DNA of 64,000 bases from Saccharothrix algeriensis (GTDB lineage Bacteria; Actinomycetota; Actinomycetes; Mycobacteriales; Pseudonocardiaceae): positions 6,358,001 through 6,422,000 of the forward strand of contig NZ_JAFBCL010000001.1 in the NCBI RefSeq assembly GCF_016907655.1, in the 5' to 3' direction. Positions 43,733-51,975 of this stretch are shown one piece after another. The number at the start of each line of letters is the position of its first letter. Position 1 is the stretch's first letter. The notes beneath the pieces are model-generated. The model was not told where the DNA came from. It worked only from the letters and a program-made list of their open reading frames with translations, and ran no database searches. Position numbers and translations under genes: made by a program.

Positions 43733-44845
43733 ATGCCGTCGGGTTCCCCGGGTGGTCGGGTGGAGGCGGAGTTCCGGCGCGCCACCCGCCGTGCCGCCGC
43801 GCCGGTGCGCGGCGTCGGCCTGCTGCTCATCAGCGCGTTCGGCGTCCTGGGGGTGCCCGACGAGGCGCTGCCGACCGGCCTCGCGCTGCTCGGGCTGATG
43901 CTCGTCGGGGCCGCGGTGGACGGCTGGACGGGGCTCTCGGGCCGCTTCGCGCCGCTCGCGCTGGTGTTCGCCGTGCTGCGGGCGGTGGCGGTGTGCTCGG
44001 TGCAGCAGATCGGACCGCTGGACCAGTGGGCGCTCAACGTCGTCACCATGACGGCCATCACGGTGCAGTGGGAGTGGCCGCCGCGGGTGGCGGTGCCCGT
44101 CACGGCCGTGCTGCTGGCCGTCGAGGTCGCCGCGGTCGACCCCGGCGCGGCGGGCGCGGTCGTGGCGCGGGTGGTGCTGGAGTGCTCGCTGGCCCGGCTG
44201 GCGTTCGTGCTGATGCGCACCGCGAGCAGGCGGGTCGACGTGCTGCGGGACCGCCGGGCGGCGCTGGAGCGGACCGAGGCGCTGGCCCTGGAGCGCCACC
44301 GGCGCGAGCGCGAGTACCTGGCGCTGCTGCACGACACGGCCTCGGCGACGTTCCTGCTGGTGGCGGTGCACGGCCGGGAGACCGACCCCGCGCAGGTGGC
44401 CTGCTACGCGCAGCGCGACCTGACCGTCCTGACCGGGGCGGTGGGCGGGCCCACGGCGCACGACAGCGACGTGGACCTGACGGCCTCGCTGCTCGCCGTG
44501 GTCCGGCGCAGCCCGCTGGAGGTGCGGACGCGGTGGCACGACGTCCCGCTGGTGCCCGCGTCGGTGGCGCTGGCGCTGGTGCGGGCGCTGCGCGAGGCGC
44601 TGACCAACGTCGAGCGGCACGCCGGCGTGGGCGAGGCGGAGCTGAGCGCCCGCGGCACGGGGCGCGGCGTCCTCGTCGTGCTCGACGACGCCGGGCGCGG
44701 CTTCGACCCCGGGGAGGTGCCGAGCCTGCGCCGGGGCATCCGCGGTTCGGTCGTGGAGCGGCTGGCCGCGGTCGGCGGGCGGGCCCTGGTCACCTCGTCG
44801 CCCGGCGCGGGGACGTCGGTGCGGATGGTGTGGCCCGATGGGTGA
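43733..44845 (+). CDS. Sensor histidine kinase, NarL/DesK-like
   Basis: 370 residues from an ATG at 43733. Four to five N-terminal transmembrane segments (about 25-150) are followed by a coiled segment, the phospho-acceptor helix with the His in EYLALLHDTASA, and a C-terminal HATPase domain: N-box REALTNVERHAG, G1 DDAGRGFD, G2 RGIRGSVVERLAAVGG. It phosphorylates the response regulator encoded two genes downstream. No extracellular sensor domain is large enough to suggest a ligand, so it may sense membrane state. Overlaps the next gene by 8 bp. Confidence 0.87.
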   Translation: MPSGSPGGRVEAEFRRATRRAAAPVRGVGLLLISAFGVLGVPDEALPTGLALLGLMLVGAAVDGWTGLSGRFAPLALVFAVLRAVAVCSVQQIGPLDQWALNVVTMTAITVQWEWPPRVAVPVTAVLLAVEVAAVDPGAAGAVVARVVLECSLARLAFVLMRTASRRVDVLRDRRAALERTEALALERHRREREYLALLHDTASATFLLVAVHGRETDPAQVACYAQRDLTVLTGAVGGPTAHDSDVDLTASLLAVVRRSPLEVRTRWHDVPLVPASVALALVRALREALTNVERHAGVGEAELSARGTGRGVLVVLDDAGRGFDPGEVPSLRRGIRGSVVERLAAVGGRALVTSSPGAGTSVRMVWPDG

Positions 44846-45923
44846 GCGGCGGGCGGCGGGCACGGCCGACCACGTGGGCAGCACGATGCGGATCGCGCTG
44901 CTGGGCGTGGCCGCCGCCGTGCAGCCCGTCCTGAGCCTGCCCACGGTGCTGGCGCAGGACCGCCCGGTGGTCTGGGCCGCGTACCTCGCGCTGACGCTGG
45001 TCACCGCGGTCTGCGGGGTGTGGGTGGTGCGCCGCCGGCCGGTGCCGCCCGCGGTGGCCGCCGGGGGCGCGGTCGTCGCGCTGGCCGCGTCCTGGGCCGC
45101 GACCTCCGCCGTGCCGCCGGAGGGCCTGTTCGGCCCGCCGCACTGGTCGTTCGGCCTGGTGGGCTGGCACCTGCTGCTGCTCCTGCTCGACCGCGTCCCC
45201 GTGCTGCTGACCGCGTTCGCGGTGAACCTCGCGGTCGAGGTGACCTGGTTCGCGCTGCGGGGCGCGCCGAGCCGCGCGGAGATCGGCGCGGCGGGCGTGG
45301 TCGTGCTGGGCAACACCATCTTCCAGCTCGCGGTCGTGGTGCTCACCCGCGTGCTGCGGCGCAGCGCCCGCCAGGCCACGGAGGTGGCCGCCGAGCACGA
45401 CCGGGTGGCGACCAGGGTGGCGCTGGCCGAGCAGTGGGAGCAGGACCAGCGGACCGGTTTCGCCGGGCAGCTGGGGGTGACGCTGCCGCTGCTGGCGGAG
45501 CTGGCCGACGGCGTGGCGGACCCCCGCGAGGACGCCACGCGGGAGCGGTGCGCGCTCGCGACCACCCAGCTGCGCCGGCTGTTCGCCGAGAACGACGACG
45601 TGCCCGACCCGCTGGTGCACGAGATCGGCGCGTGCGTCGACGTGGCCGAGCGCCGGGGCGTCGCGGTGGCGCTGGCCGTCAGCGGGACCGCCGTGGAGCT
45701 GACCGCCGACGTGCGCCGCGAGCTGACCGGGCCGGTGGTCGCGGCGCTGTCGGCCGCCCGCAGCCGGGCCCGGGTGAGCGTGCTGCGCACCGAGCGGGAG
45801 GTGCGGGTCGCCGTCGTCGCCGACGCCGAACCCGCCCTGATCCCGGCGTCACCGCTGGTGGAGGTCGAGTGCGGCGCCTACGGCCGGCACGTGCGGATGG
45901 AGGCCAGGTGGAGGAGCAGCTGA
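44838..45923 (+). CDS. Membrane pseudokinase partner of the two-component system
   Basis: 361 residues. It has the layout of the preceding kinase (transmembrane segments to about residue 160, coil, DHp-like and ATPase-like regions), but the acceptor His is absent from QRTGFAGQLGVTL and no N-box or G1/G2 glycines are found in the C-terminal part (REVRVAVVADAEPAL stands where DDG-G would be). It is likely a catalytically dead kinase homologue that modulates the active one. Overlaps of 8 bp upstream and 16 bp downstream enforce coupled synthesis. Confidence 0.75.
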   Translation: MGERRAAGTADHVGSTMRIALLGVAAAVQPVLSLPTVLAQDRPVVWAAYLALTLVTAVCGVWVVRRRPVPPAVAAGGAVVALAASWAATSAVPPEGLFGPPHWSFGLVGWHLLLLLLDRVPVLLTAFAVNLAVEVTWFALRGAPSRAEIGAAGVVVLGNTIFQLAVVVLTRVLRRSARQATEVAAEHDRVATRVALAEQWEQDQRTGFAGQLGVTLPLLAELADGVADPREDATRERCALATTQLRRLFAENDDVPDPLVHEIGACVDVAERRGVAVALAVSGTAVELTADVRRELTGPVVAALSAARSRARVSVLRTEREVRVAVVADAEPALIPASPLVEVECGAYGRHVRMEARWRSS

Positions 45924-46558
45924 GCGCGGTGGTGGTGGACGACCACCCGGCGGTGCGGGCCGGCGTGGTGCACTGGCTGTCGTCGGGGACGCCGCCGATC
46001 CGGGTGGTCGCGGCCGACCACGACGTGCGCGCCGCCTGGGTCGGCGAGGGCGCGGAGGCCGACGTGGTCATCCTCGACCTGCACCTGGGCGGGCCGACCC
46101 CGGCGCTGGGCGACCTGCGCCGGCTCGCGCAGGCCGGTCGGCGCGTCGTCGTGTACTCGATGCGCGAGGACGACGGGATCGCGCTGCAGTGCCTGGAGCT
46201 GGGCGCGCTGTGCTACCTGACCAAGGCCGAGGGCGCCGACCACCTGCTGCAGGCCACCCGGGCCGCGGCGGCGGGCCGCGCCTACACCCCGCCGTCGCTG
46301 GCGGGCGCGCTGGCCGGCGACCGCTCCGCCCACCGCCCGGCGCTGTCGGCGCGGGAGACGGAGGTGCTGGTCGAGTGGTTCCAGTCGGAGTCCAAGGAGT
46401 TCGTGGCCCAGCGCCTGGGCATCTCGCCCAACACGGTCAACTCCCACCTGGAGCGGATCCGGATCAAGTACGCGATGAGCGGTCGGGAGGCCCCGACCAA
46501 GGCCGCCCTGGTGGCGCGCGCCATCCAGGACGGCCTGATCGACCTGGACGACCTGTGA
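45908..46558 (+). CDS. LuxR/NarL-family response regulator
   Basis: 216 residues from a GTG inside the preceding gene. Receiver domain: acidic pair in VVVDDHPAVRAG, phospho-acceptor Asp in VVILDLHLGG, switch Ser in VVVYSMRED and Lys in CYLTKAEG. The C-terminal HTH is LSARETEVL...KEFVAQRLGISPNTVNSHLERIRIKY. The HTH shows the NarL/LuxR pattern. It is probably activated by the upstream kinase, with the pseudokinase as modifier. Targets might include the lipoprotein genes immediately downstream. Confidence 0.92.
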   Translation: MEEQLSAVVVDDHPAVRAGVVHWLSSGTPPIRVVAADHDVRAAWVGEGAEADVVILDLHLGGPTPALGDLRRLAQAGRRVVVYSMREDDGIALQCLELGALCYLTKAEGADHLLQATRAAAAGRAYTPPSLAGALAGDRSAHRPALSARETEVLVEWFQSESKEFVAQRLGISPNTVNSHLERIRIKYAMSGREAPTKAALVARAIQDGLIDLDDL

Positions 46559-46560
46559 GC

Positions 46561-46583
46561 GTGGTGTGAACGACCCACACCAC
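46561..46583 (+). terminator. Hairpin after response regulator gene
   Basis: 8-bp perfect stem GTGGTGTG/CACACCAC with a 7-nt loop, directly after the stop. Confidence 0.5.
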
Positions 46584-46668
46584 GGGCCGGTCGACGCGCA
46601 TACCGTGCGCCTGAGCCGCGCGCTGGTCCGCGGCTTCGTTCGCGAGTCGATACCGAGGAGCCCGGTCC

Positions 46669-47310
46669 ATGCGCAACACAGGTGCACTGCTCGCCGCCGT
46701 CGGGGTGATCGCCCTGGGTGTGTCCGCCTGCGGCGGTGACACCGGGGGGTCGGCCGTGCCGGCGCCCGCGACCTCGGCGGCCGACCCGGCGGAGACCTCC
46801 GCGGCCCCGTCCTCGACCTCCGCGTCCGCGCCCGCGAGCGCGGCCGCCCCCGCCGACGGCGACGTCACCGCGCCCGGCTCGGAGCTGAAGGTCGGCGAGC
46901 GCGCGGTGGTGCCGTTCGAGTACGGCACGGACAAGAAGGGCACGATCGCGATCACCGTCACCGCCATCGAGCAGGGCGACAACGCCGACCTGGCCTCGTT
47001 CGGCGAGAAGGCGAAGGGCATCACGCCCTTCTACATCCGGGTCGCCGTGGAGAACGTCGGCGGCACCGACCTGTCCCACAGCTCGGTGAGCCTGCGGGCG
47101 ATCGGCGCGGACGGCAAGTCGACGGGCGTGATCATCAGCGGCAAGACCCCGCAGTGCGAGTCGAGCACCGCGAAGAAGGACTTCACCACCGCGGGCGCGA
47201 AGTACGAGACCTGCGTCCTGCAGGGCGCGCGCGAGGGCTCCGAGGTCGCGGGGGCGACCTTCGACAAGGGCGACGACTACCTCAAGTCGCCGATCACCTG
47301 GAAGCGGTGA
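46669..47310 (+). CDS. Lipoprotein, DUF4352-like
   Basis: 213 residues. Signal peptide with lipobox VSAC, a Ala/Ser/Thr-rich linker of about 45 residues, then a beta-rich domain with KVGERAVVPFEYGTDKKGTIAITVTAIEQG and PFYIRVAVENVGGTDLSHSSVSLRAIGADG. This is the immunoglobulin-like DUF4352/telokin pattern common on actinomycete surfaces. Four cysteines counting the lipobox, so two in the domain may pair (CESS and TCVL). It overlaps the next gene (GTGA). Function unknown; extracytoplasmic sensing or binding is possible. Confidence 0.8.
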   Translation: MRNTGALLAAVGVIALGVSACGGDTGGSAVPAPATSAADPAETSAAPSSTSASAPASAAAPADGDVTAPGSELKVGERAVVPFEYGTDKKGTIAITVTAIEQGDNADLASFGEKAKGITPFYIRVAVENVGGTDLSHSSVSLRAIGADGKSTGVIISGKTPQCESSTAKKDFTTAGAKYETCVLQGAREGSEVAGATFDKGDDYLKSPITWKR

Positions 47311-47786
47311 GGGTGGTCCACCAGGGTGCGCCGGGCCCGGCCCCGGCGGGACGCCCGCGGGCCCGCCTCTGGTGGGTCGCGCCCGTCGTGGTCGCCGCGG
47401 CGGGCGGCGGGTTCGCCCTCGGGCGGCTCAGCGCGCCGGACGGCGCGGTGGCGGTCCGGACGGAGGTGACCACCACGACGGTCACGGCCGAGGCGGCGGC
47501 CCCGGCCTCGGCCCCGACCTCGGCGTGGCCGTCCGCGCCGGCCACGGCGGCGATCGGTTCCGGCGTCCACGTGGTCGGCCGGGACGTCCAGCCCGGCCAG
47601 TACCGCACCGAGGGCCCGCGGACCCCCGGCGCCATCTGCTACTGGGCCCGGCTGGAGGGGACCACCGGCGACTACACCGAGATCATCGCCAACGGCGGTG
47701 CCGGCGAGCCCACCACGGTCACCATCCAGGAGGGCGATGTGGGCTTCAAGACGACGGGGTGCGCGGACTGGGTGAAGGTCGGCTGA
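47307..47786 (+). CDS. Membrane-anchored small extracellular-domain protein
   Basis: 159 residues from a GTG overlapping the lipoprotein stop; a GTG at 47313 is an alternative. A short basic N-terminus, one transmembrane segment (LWWVAPVVVAAAGGGFALG), a Ser/Thr/Ala-rich linker, then a compact domain GVHVVGRDVQPGQYRTEGP...CYWARLEGT...GDVGFKTTGCADWVKVG with two cysteines. Domains of this form recur in actinobacterial secreted and kinase-linked proteins. Unknown role. Confidence 0.78.
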   Translation: MRVVHQGAPGPAPAGRPRARLWWVAPVVVAAAGGGFALGRLSAPDGAVAVRTEVTTTTVTAEAAAPASAPTSAWPSAPATAAIGSGVHVVGRDVQPGQYRTEGPRTPGAICYWARLEGTTGDYTEIIANGGAGEPTTVTIQEGDVGFKTTGCADWVKVG

Positions 47787-47808
47787 CCGGGCGCCCGCCG
47801 GGCCCCGC

Positions 47809-48390
47809 TCACCCGGACGCGTCGGCGCGCTGCGGCGGGCACTCGCCACCGGGGCTGGTCAGGAGTTCGAAGTGCCACATCTCGTTGGCGTAGACCTGGC
47901 ACAGGCCGTGCTCCGCGCCGTTGCGGGAGAGCCAGTCCGCGGCGTCGGTCGGGCCGATGTCGACGGCCTCGCCCACCACGTGCCGCGAGGTCTCCGGCGT
48001 GCTGACGAACCGGCGCGCCTCGCCGAGGCTGCCGTACCTGGACACGGCTTCGTCGAGCAGGCGCCGCTGGTACTCCTCGCTCCGCCAGCCCGAGGTCACC
48101 CGCAGCTCGATGCCGGCCGACCGGGCGTCCTCCGCCGCCGCCAGCACCGCCGCCCGCAGCGCGGGGTCGAGCTTGCGGATCGCGGCGTGGCGGCTGTCGT
48201 GGGGGGAGATGCTGCTGTTGTCGGGGATGCTGCCGTCCTCGACGGCGCCGGCCGGGGCGCCGCCGGCCGGGGCGCCGCCCGCCGAGCGCTCGGGGGCGCA
48301 GGCGGTCAGCGCCGCGACGAGCACCCCGGCGACCGCCGTCACGGCCCTGCGTCCCTCGTTCCGGCGCGGGCGTGGCCAATGGCGCGACAT
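47809..48390 (-). CDS. D-alanyl-D-alanine carboxypeptidase, VanY-like lipoprotein
   Basis: 193 residues from an ATG with GAGGAG upstream. Lipoprotein signal with lipobox LTAC, low-complexity Gly/Ala/Pro linker, and a peptidase M15B domain: TSGWRSEEYQRRLLDEA, zinc motif ETSRHVVGEAVDIGP (S-x-H-x3-G-x-A-x-D) and WHFEL supplying Glu and His. It trims the terminal D-Ala of peptidoglycan stem peptides outside the membrane. Loss of terminal D-Ala-D-Ala can lower glycopeptide binding, but no vanHAX genes are present here. Confidence 0.92.
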   Translation of the reverse strand: MSRHWPRPRRNEGRRAVTAVAGVLVAALTACAPERSAGGAPAGGAPAGAVEDGSIPDNSSISPHDSRHAAIRKLDPALRAAVLAAAEDARSAGIELRVTSGWRSEEYQRRLLDEAVSRYGSLGEARRFVSTPETSRHVVGEAVDIGPTDAADWLSRNGAEHGLCQVYANEMWHFELLTSPGGECPPQRADASG

Positions 48391-48823
48391 GGTTCTCCTC
48401 ACTGGTGGGCGGAGTCGGGCACGGCCGACACTGCCCGCGGGATGTCCGCGCCCGGTGCGCGTCGTGTGCGCGTTGTGCGACACCTGCCGGCGCCTGACCG
48501 CGCGGCCCCGCCGACCCGACCAGGCCCCGGCTCGGCCGCGATCCCCGGAAAACGCGCCCAGCCCTTCGGTCCAGGGGCGCGGCCGGTGGCCCGGATCGAC
48601 TGCCCGGCAGCTCCGGAATTCATCGGCGATCAATTCTCCGGGGTTCGTGGCGAGCTGCTGAGCAGCGGATACGCGTTCGTGGCCGGTCCACTCCGGGACA
48701 GCTCGCAATAACGATTCGAAAACCCCGCAGAACTGCGGAAATTCTTCCCTGCGGCGGTGCTCATCATTGCCTGGTCGAATCGGGGGCGAGTCGTCGGCAC
48801 CACCTCAGCCACGGGAGGCCACT
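48391..48823. other. 433-bp divergent region between VanY-like and cyclase-like genes
   Basis: GC drops at about 48610-48770, marking promoters. A 14-bp palindrome lies at 48725-48738. No credible gene. Confidence 0.5.
48725..48738. promoter_or_regulatory. 14-bp palindrome CCGCAG-AA-CTGCGG
   Basis: A perfect dyad 86 bp upstream of the cyclase-like TTG start, in an AT-rich patch. Candidate operator; it could also be a hairpin in the 5' leader. Confidence 0.4.
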
Positions 48824-50017
48824 TTGCCGTTGGTCGAACGCTGCGTCGTCGGCGTGGACGTGGAGGGGTTCTCCCGGGTCGTCACGCGTCGGCAGGTCCT
48901 CATCCAGCTCGAACTCGACCGGGTGCTCGGGGAGGCGGCCGAGGCCGCGGGCCTGCCGCGCACCCGGTGGGAACGCCGGCCCGCGGGTGACGGCGAACTG
49001 GCCGTGCTGCCGGCCGACGTCGACCTGGTCGCGCTGGTCCGGAAGTTCGTCGCCGAGCTGGACCGCCTGCTGGCCGACCACAACGACGACCACGACCCGC
49101 GCGCCCGCATCCGGCTGCGGGTCGCCATGCACACCGGTGTGCTGACCCCCGGCGCCCTCGGCCACGCCGGTCCGGCGCTGGTGGTGCTGAGCAGGCTGCT
49201 GGACTCCGACGCGCTCCGCCGGGCCCTGCGGGCGGCGCCCGACGACCACCTGGCGCACCTGCTGTCCGAGTCGCTGTACCGCCGGGCGGTCCTGCCGGAG
49301 GTCGGCGGGCTGCGGCCGGGGCAGTTCACCAGGGTGCGGGTCTGCCTGCCGGGCAAGGGGTTCGAGGAGGACGCCTACCTGGGCGTGCCGCGGGCCCGGG
49401 GGGCCGAGCGCCCGGACCCGCCGCCCGCCGGGCCACCCGCGCTGCTGCGGGAGATCGCGCGCAACGCCCCGGCCCGCCGCACGGCGGTCGCGGAGCGGGA
49501 GCCCGAGCGGGTCGTCGGGGAGGCGCCGCCGACGCCGCTGGCGCCGCTCGTGCGGGTGCTGGTGGACGGCGTCCGCGACGCGCTGGCCGACCGCGAGGTG
49601 GGCCGGGCCGACCAGCTCACCACGCTGGCGCTGCTGGCGCAGGCCGGCCGCCGGTCGTGCCTGCGCGGCGCCGACGGGTCCCGGCTCACCGACGGACTGC
49701 TCGCCGAACTGGACGACGCGTGGTCGGGCGCGTCCGGCGGCCGGTGGGGCTTCCGCGCGCAGCGGGCGCGGCTGGCCGGGGTCGTGCTGTCGGGCCGCCG
49801 GCCGTTCCGGGACATCTGCCTGGCCCTGGGGTGGCGGACCGGGGACGACGACGTCATCCCGCCGTACCCGGAGTTCGCCCGCCGCGCCGGGGACGGCGCG
49901 ACGCCGTTCTACCCGACCCTGCGCAACCCGCAGGGCGAGCAGGACGCGCGCTGGCACGACGAGTGGAGCACGACGGTGCCGGCCGCGCACAAGCGGGTGC
50001 GCGAGTGGGGGCGGTGA
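48824..50017 (+). CDS. Class III nucleotidyl-cyclase-like protein
   Basis: 397 residues from a TTG at 48824 with GGGAGG 7 nt upstream. The N-terminal 160 residues resemble a class III cyclase catalytic domain: GVDVEGFS with metal Asp12, PAGDGELAVLP with metal Asp56 (44-residue spacing, as between Asp396 and Asp440 of mammalian adenylyl cyclase), then IRLRVAMHTGVL. In the transition-state motif N-x3-R the Asn is replaced by Val (VVLSR) while Arg stays. The C-terminal half is unrecognised and begins after a Pro-rich break. It may be an altered cyclase or a nucleotide sensor. One base separates it from the SPFH gene, so the two likely work together. Confidence 0.72.
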   Translation: MPLVERCVVGVDVEGFSRVVTRRQVLIQLELDRVLGEAAEAAGLPRTRWERRPAGDGELAVLPADVDLVALVRKFVAELDRLLADHNDDHDPRARIRLRVAMHTGVLTPGALGHAGPALVVLSRLLDSDALRRALRAAPDDHLAHLLSESLYRRAVLPEVGGLRPGQFTRVRVCLPGKGFEEDAYLGVPRARGAERPDPPPAGPPALLREIARNAPARRTAVAEREPERVVGEAPPTPLAPLVRVLVDGVRDALADREVGRADQLTTLALLAQAGRRSCLRGADGSRLTDGLLAELDDAWSGASGGRWGFRAQRARLAGVVLSGRRPFRDICLALGWRTGDDDVIPPYPEFARRAGDGATPFYPTLRNPQGEQDARWHDEWSTTVPAAHKRVREWGR

Positions 50018-50018
50018 C

Positions 50019-51650
50019 GTGGCCTGGGCGCTGATCACCCTCGTGCTGCTGGCGGCGGTCGCGGCCGCGGGGCGCAAGGGCCTGCACCGCATCCCCGCCG
50101 ACCGGGTCGGGATCGTCACCAGGAACACCCTGCTGGGGCGCAAACCCGGTGACGACCCGAGGGTGAGCCACCTCGGCTCGCGCGGCGTGCAGGCGGGGGT
50201 GTTGCGGGCGGACACGGTCACCTGGCTGATGCCGTTCGTGCACCGGGTCGAGACCGTCCCCGTCGTGACGGTGCCCAACGGGACGGTCGGGGTGGTCGTC
50301 GCGAAGGCCGGGCGCAGCCGCGACGTCGGCACGCAGGTCGCCGACCACGTGGAGTGCGACGACTTCCAGGACGGCGTGCGGTTCCTGCGGGCGGGCGGCG
50401 TCATCGGGCGGCAGCTGCAACCGCTGACCGGTGGCACCTACTCGATCAACACCAGGCTGTTCGAGGTGCTGACCGTGAACAGCCCCGAAGAGGACCTGGC
50501 GCGGGAGGAGCTGACCGCCGCGTCGTTGCGCGACGTCGTCATCGGCGTCGGCGAGACCGGCGTGGTCATCACGCACCTGGGCGCGAAGCCCGTGCCGGGC
50601 GGGATCGGGGAGCCGGTCGACGGGCACGCCGACTTCCAGCGGCCGTGGGAGTTCCTCGCGCGCGGCGGGCGGATGGGCGTGCAGCAGGACACGCTGGCCG
50701 CGGGCGGCCGGTACGCGATCAACCCGTGGTTCGCCGAGGTCGTGAAGGTGCCGACCCGCGTTCTGGTGCTGCAGTGGAGCGCCGACCCGAAGCCGGAGTC
50801 CAACCTGGACGCCTCGCTGGGCCAGGTGGTGCTGGAGGTCCAGGGGCACCGGGTGTGGCTGGACATGAAGCAGACGGTGGAGATCCCGCCGCAGGTCACC
50901 CCTCGCCTGGTGCAGCGCTACGGCGCCGACGGCGAGGACGGGCGCGAGTCGGTGCAGCGGTTCGTGGAGAAGAACCTCGCCGCCACGGTCACCGGCTACT
51001 TCCGCCGGATCTCCGCCCACTACCGCATCCAGCAGTTCATCACCGAGTACGACGCCGTGTGCAACGAGCTGGCGAGCGAGGTGCGGCAGGCGCTGGCCCC
51101 GGTGGGCGTGAAGGCGCTGGACACCACGCTGGAGGAGTTCCGCTGCGACGACGACGAGATCAACGTCATCCGCCGCAAGATCGCGCACCAGCAGGAGCTG
51201 GCCAAGCTGGAGCACGAGAAGCTGGACGAGCTGGAGGCGGCCCTCGCCAACGAGGAGGTGCGCACCCACATCGACCTCCAGCGGGTCAGGGTCGACGAGG
51301 CGCGCAAGAAGCTGGAGCTGATCAAGCTCACCACGATGGTGGAGCTGCTGGGCGCGCAGAACGTCGCGCTGGAGCGGATGCTGGGCCAGTGGGTCAAGGC
51401 CAACGTCCCGCAGTTCGTCGGCGGCGGCGACTCGGGGATGGCCCAGGCGCTGCTCCAGGCGATGCCGTTCAGCCAGGCCAAGGACATGCTGCTGGCGATG
51501 GCGGGCGGGGCGCAGCGGGACCTGCCCGGGGCGCGCGAACGGCTGGGGATCACGGCGGACCGCGACGACCGCGGCCGGGACGGCGGTCCCGACGACGGCC
51601 ACGGCGGCCACGACGGGCCGGACGACGGCCGCGGCGCGCGGGACGGCTGA
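50019..51650 (+). CDS. SPFH/band-7 (stomatin-flotillin-like) membrane protein
   Basis: 543 residues, GTG start. One N-terminal hydrophobic segment (AWALITLVLLAAVAAAG), then the SPFH domain (IPADRVGIVTRNTLLG, TVTWLMPFVHRVETVPVVTVPNGTVGVVVAKAG), a second band-7-like half (RYAINPWFAEVVKVPTRVLVL...VEIPPQVTPRLV), and a long charged coiled coil (about 385-450, KIAHQQELAKLEHEKLDELEAALANEEV). The end is a Gly/Asp/Arg-rich tail. Such proteins form oligomeric membrane cages or microdomains that hold partner proteins. It ends at a large hairpin. Confidence 0.85.
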   Translation: MAWALITLVLLAAVAAAGRKGLHRIPADRVGIVTRNTLLGRKPGDDPRVSHLGSRGVQAGVLRADTVTWLMPFVHRVETVPVVTVPNGTVGVVVAKAGRSRDVGTQVADHVECDDFQDGVRFLRAGGVIGRQLQPLTGGTYSINTRLFEVLTVNSPEEDLAREELTAASLRDVVIGVGETGVVITHLGAKPVPGGIGEPVDGHADFQRPWEFLARGGRMGVQQDTLAAGGRYAINPWFAEVVKVPTRVLVLQWSADPKPESNLDASLGQVVLEVQGHRVWLDMKQTVEIPPQVTPRLVQRYGADGEDGRESVQRFVEKNLAATVTGYFRRISAHYRIQQFITEYDAVCNELASEVRQALAPVGVKALDTTLEEFRCDDDEINVIRRKIAHQQELAKLEHEKLDELEAALANEEVRTHIDLQRVRVDEARKKLELIKLTTMVELLGAQNVALERMLGQWVKANVPQFVGGGDSGMAQALLQAMPFSQAKDMLLAMAGGAQRDLPGARERLGITADRDDRGRDGGPDDGHGGHDGPDDGRGARDG

Positions 51651-51975
51651 GGCCGGGAGCGCGGGGGTTCCGGGCGGGGCCGCCGGCGGTCGACGAACCG
51701 CAGGTGCGGGCGTGCTCGTCGACCGCCGGCCACCGCCCGCGGGCCTCAGCCGGTCACCGCGGTGGCCTCCACCTTCCGGCGCGGCCGGCGCCGCGACGCC
51801 CACCAGCGCGCCCGGCGGCACCGGGGTGACGCCCGGCTGCGCGCTCGCCCGGGCCCTGCTGGAGACGACCCACTTGGTGTGCGACAGGACCCGGCGCCTC
51901 CTGCACCACGTCGAAGCCGCCCGCCTCCGCTTCCACGCTTGAACCCGGAGAGCCTGCTCCGGGCCTGCTCCGGGC
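51651..51975. other. 325-bp convergent spacer
   Basis: It contains the terminator at 51682-51730. Short open frames on both strands from about 51740 to 51940 show no signal of a real protein. Confidence 0.5.
51682..51730 (+). terminator. Large hairpin after the SPFH gene
   Basis: Perfect 15-bp arms (51682-51696 with 51716-51730) around a 19-nt loop, 32 bp past the stop. Confidence 0.65.

Noticed and set aside
47809..48390. Vancomycin-resistance cluster
   Set aside because: Only a VanY-type peptidase is present; no VanH, VanA/B ligase, VanX or VanRS genes flank it.
51712..51942. Small rightward protein between the SPFH and glycosyltransferase genes
   Set aside because: Overlaps the terminator hairpin, has no ribosome site and no recognisable pattern.
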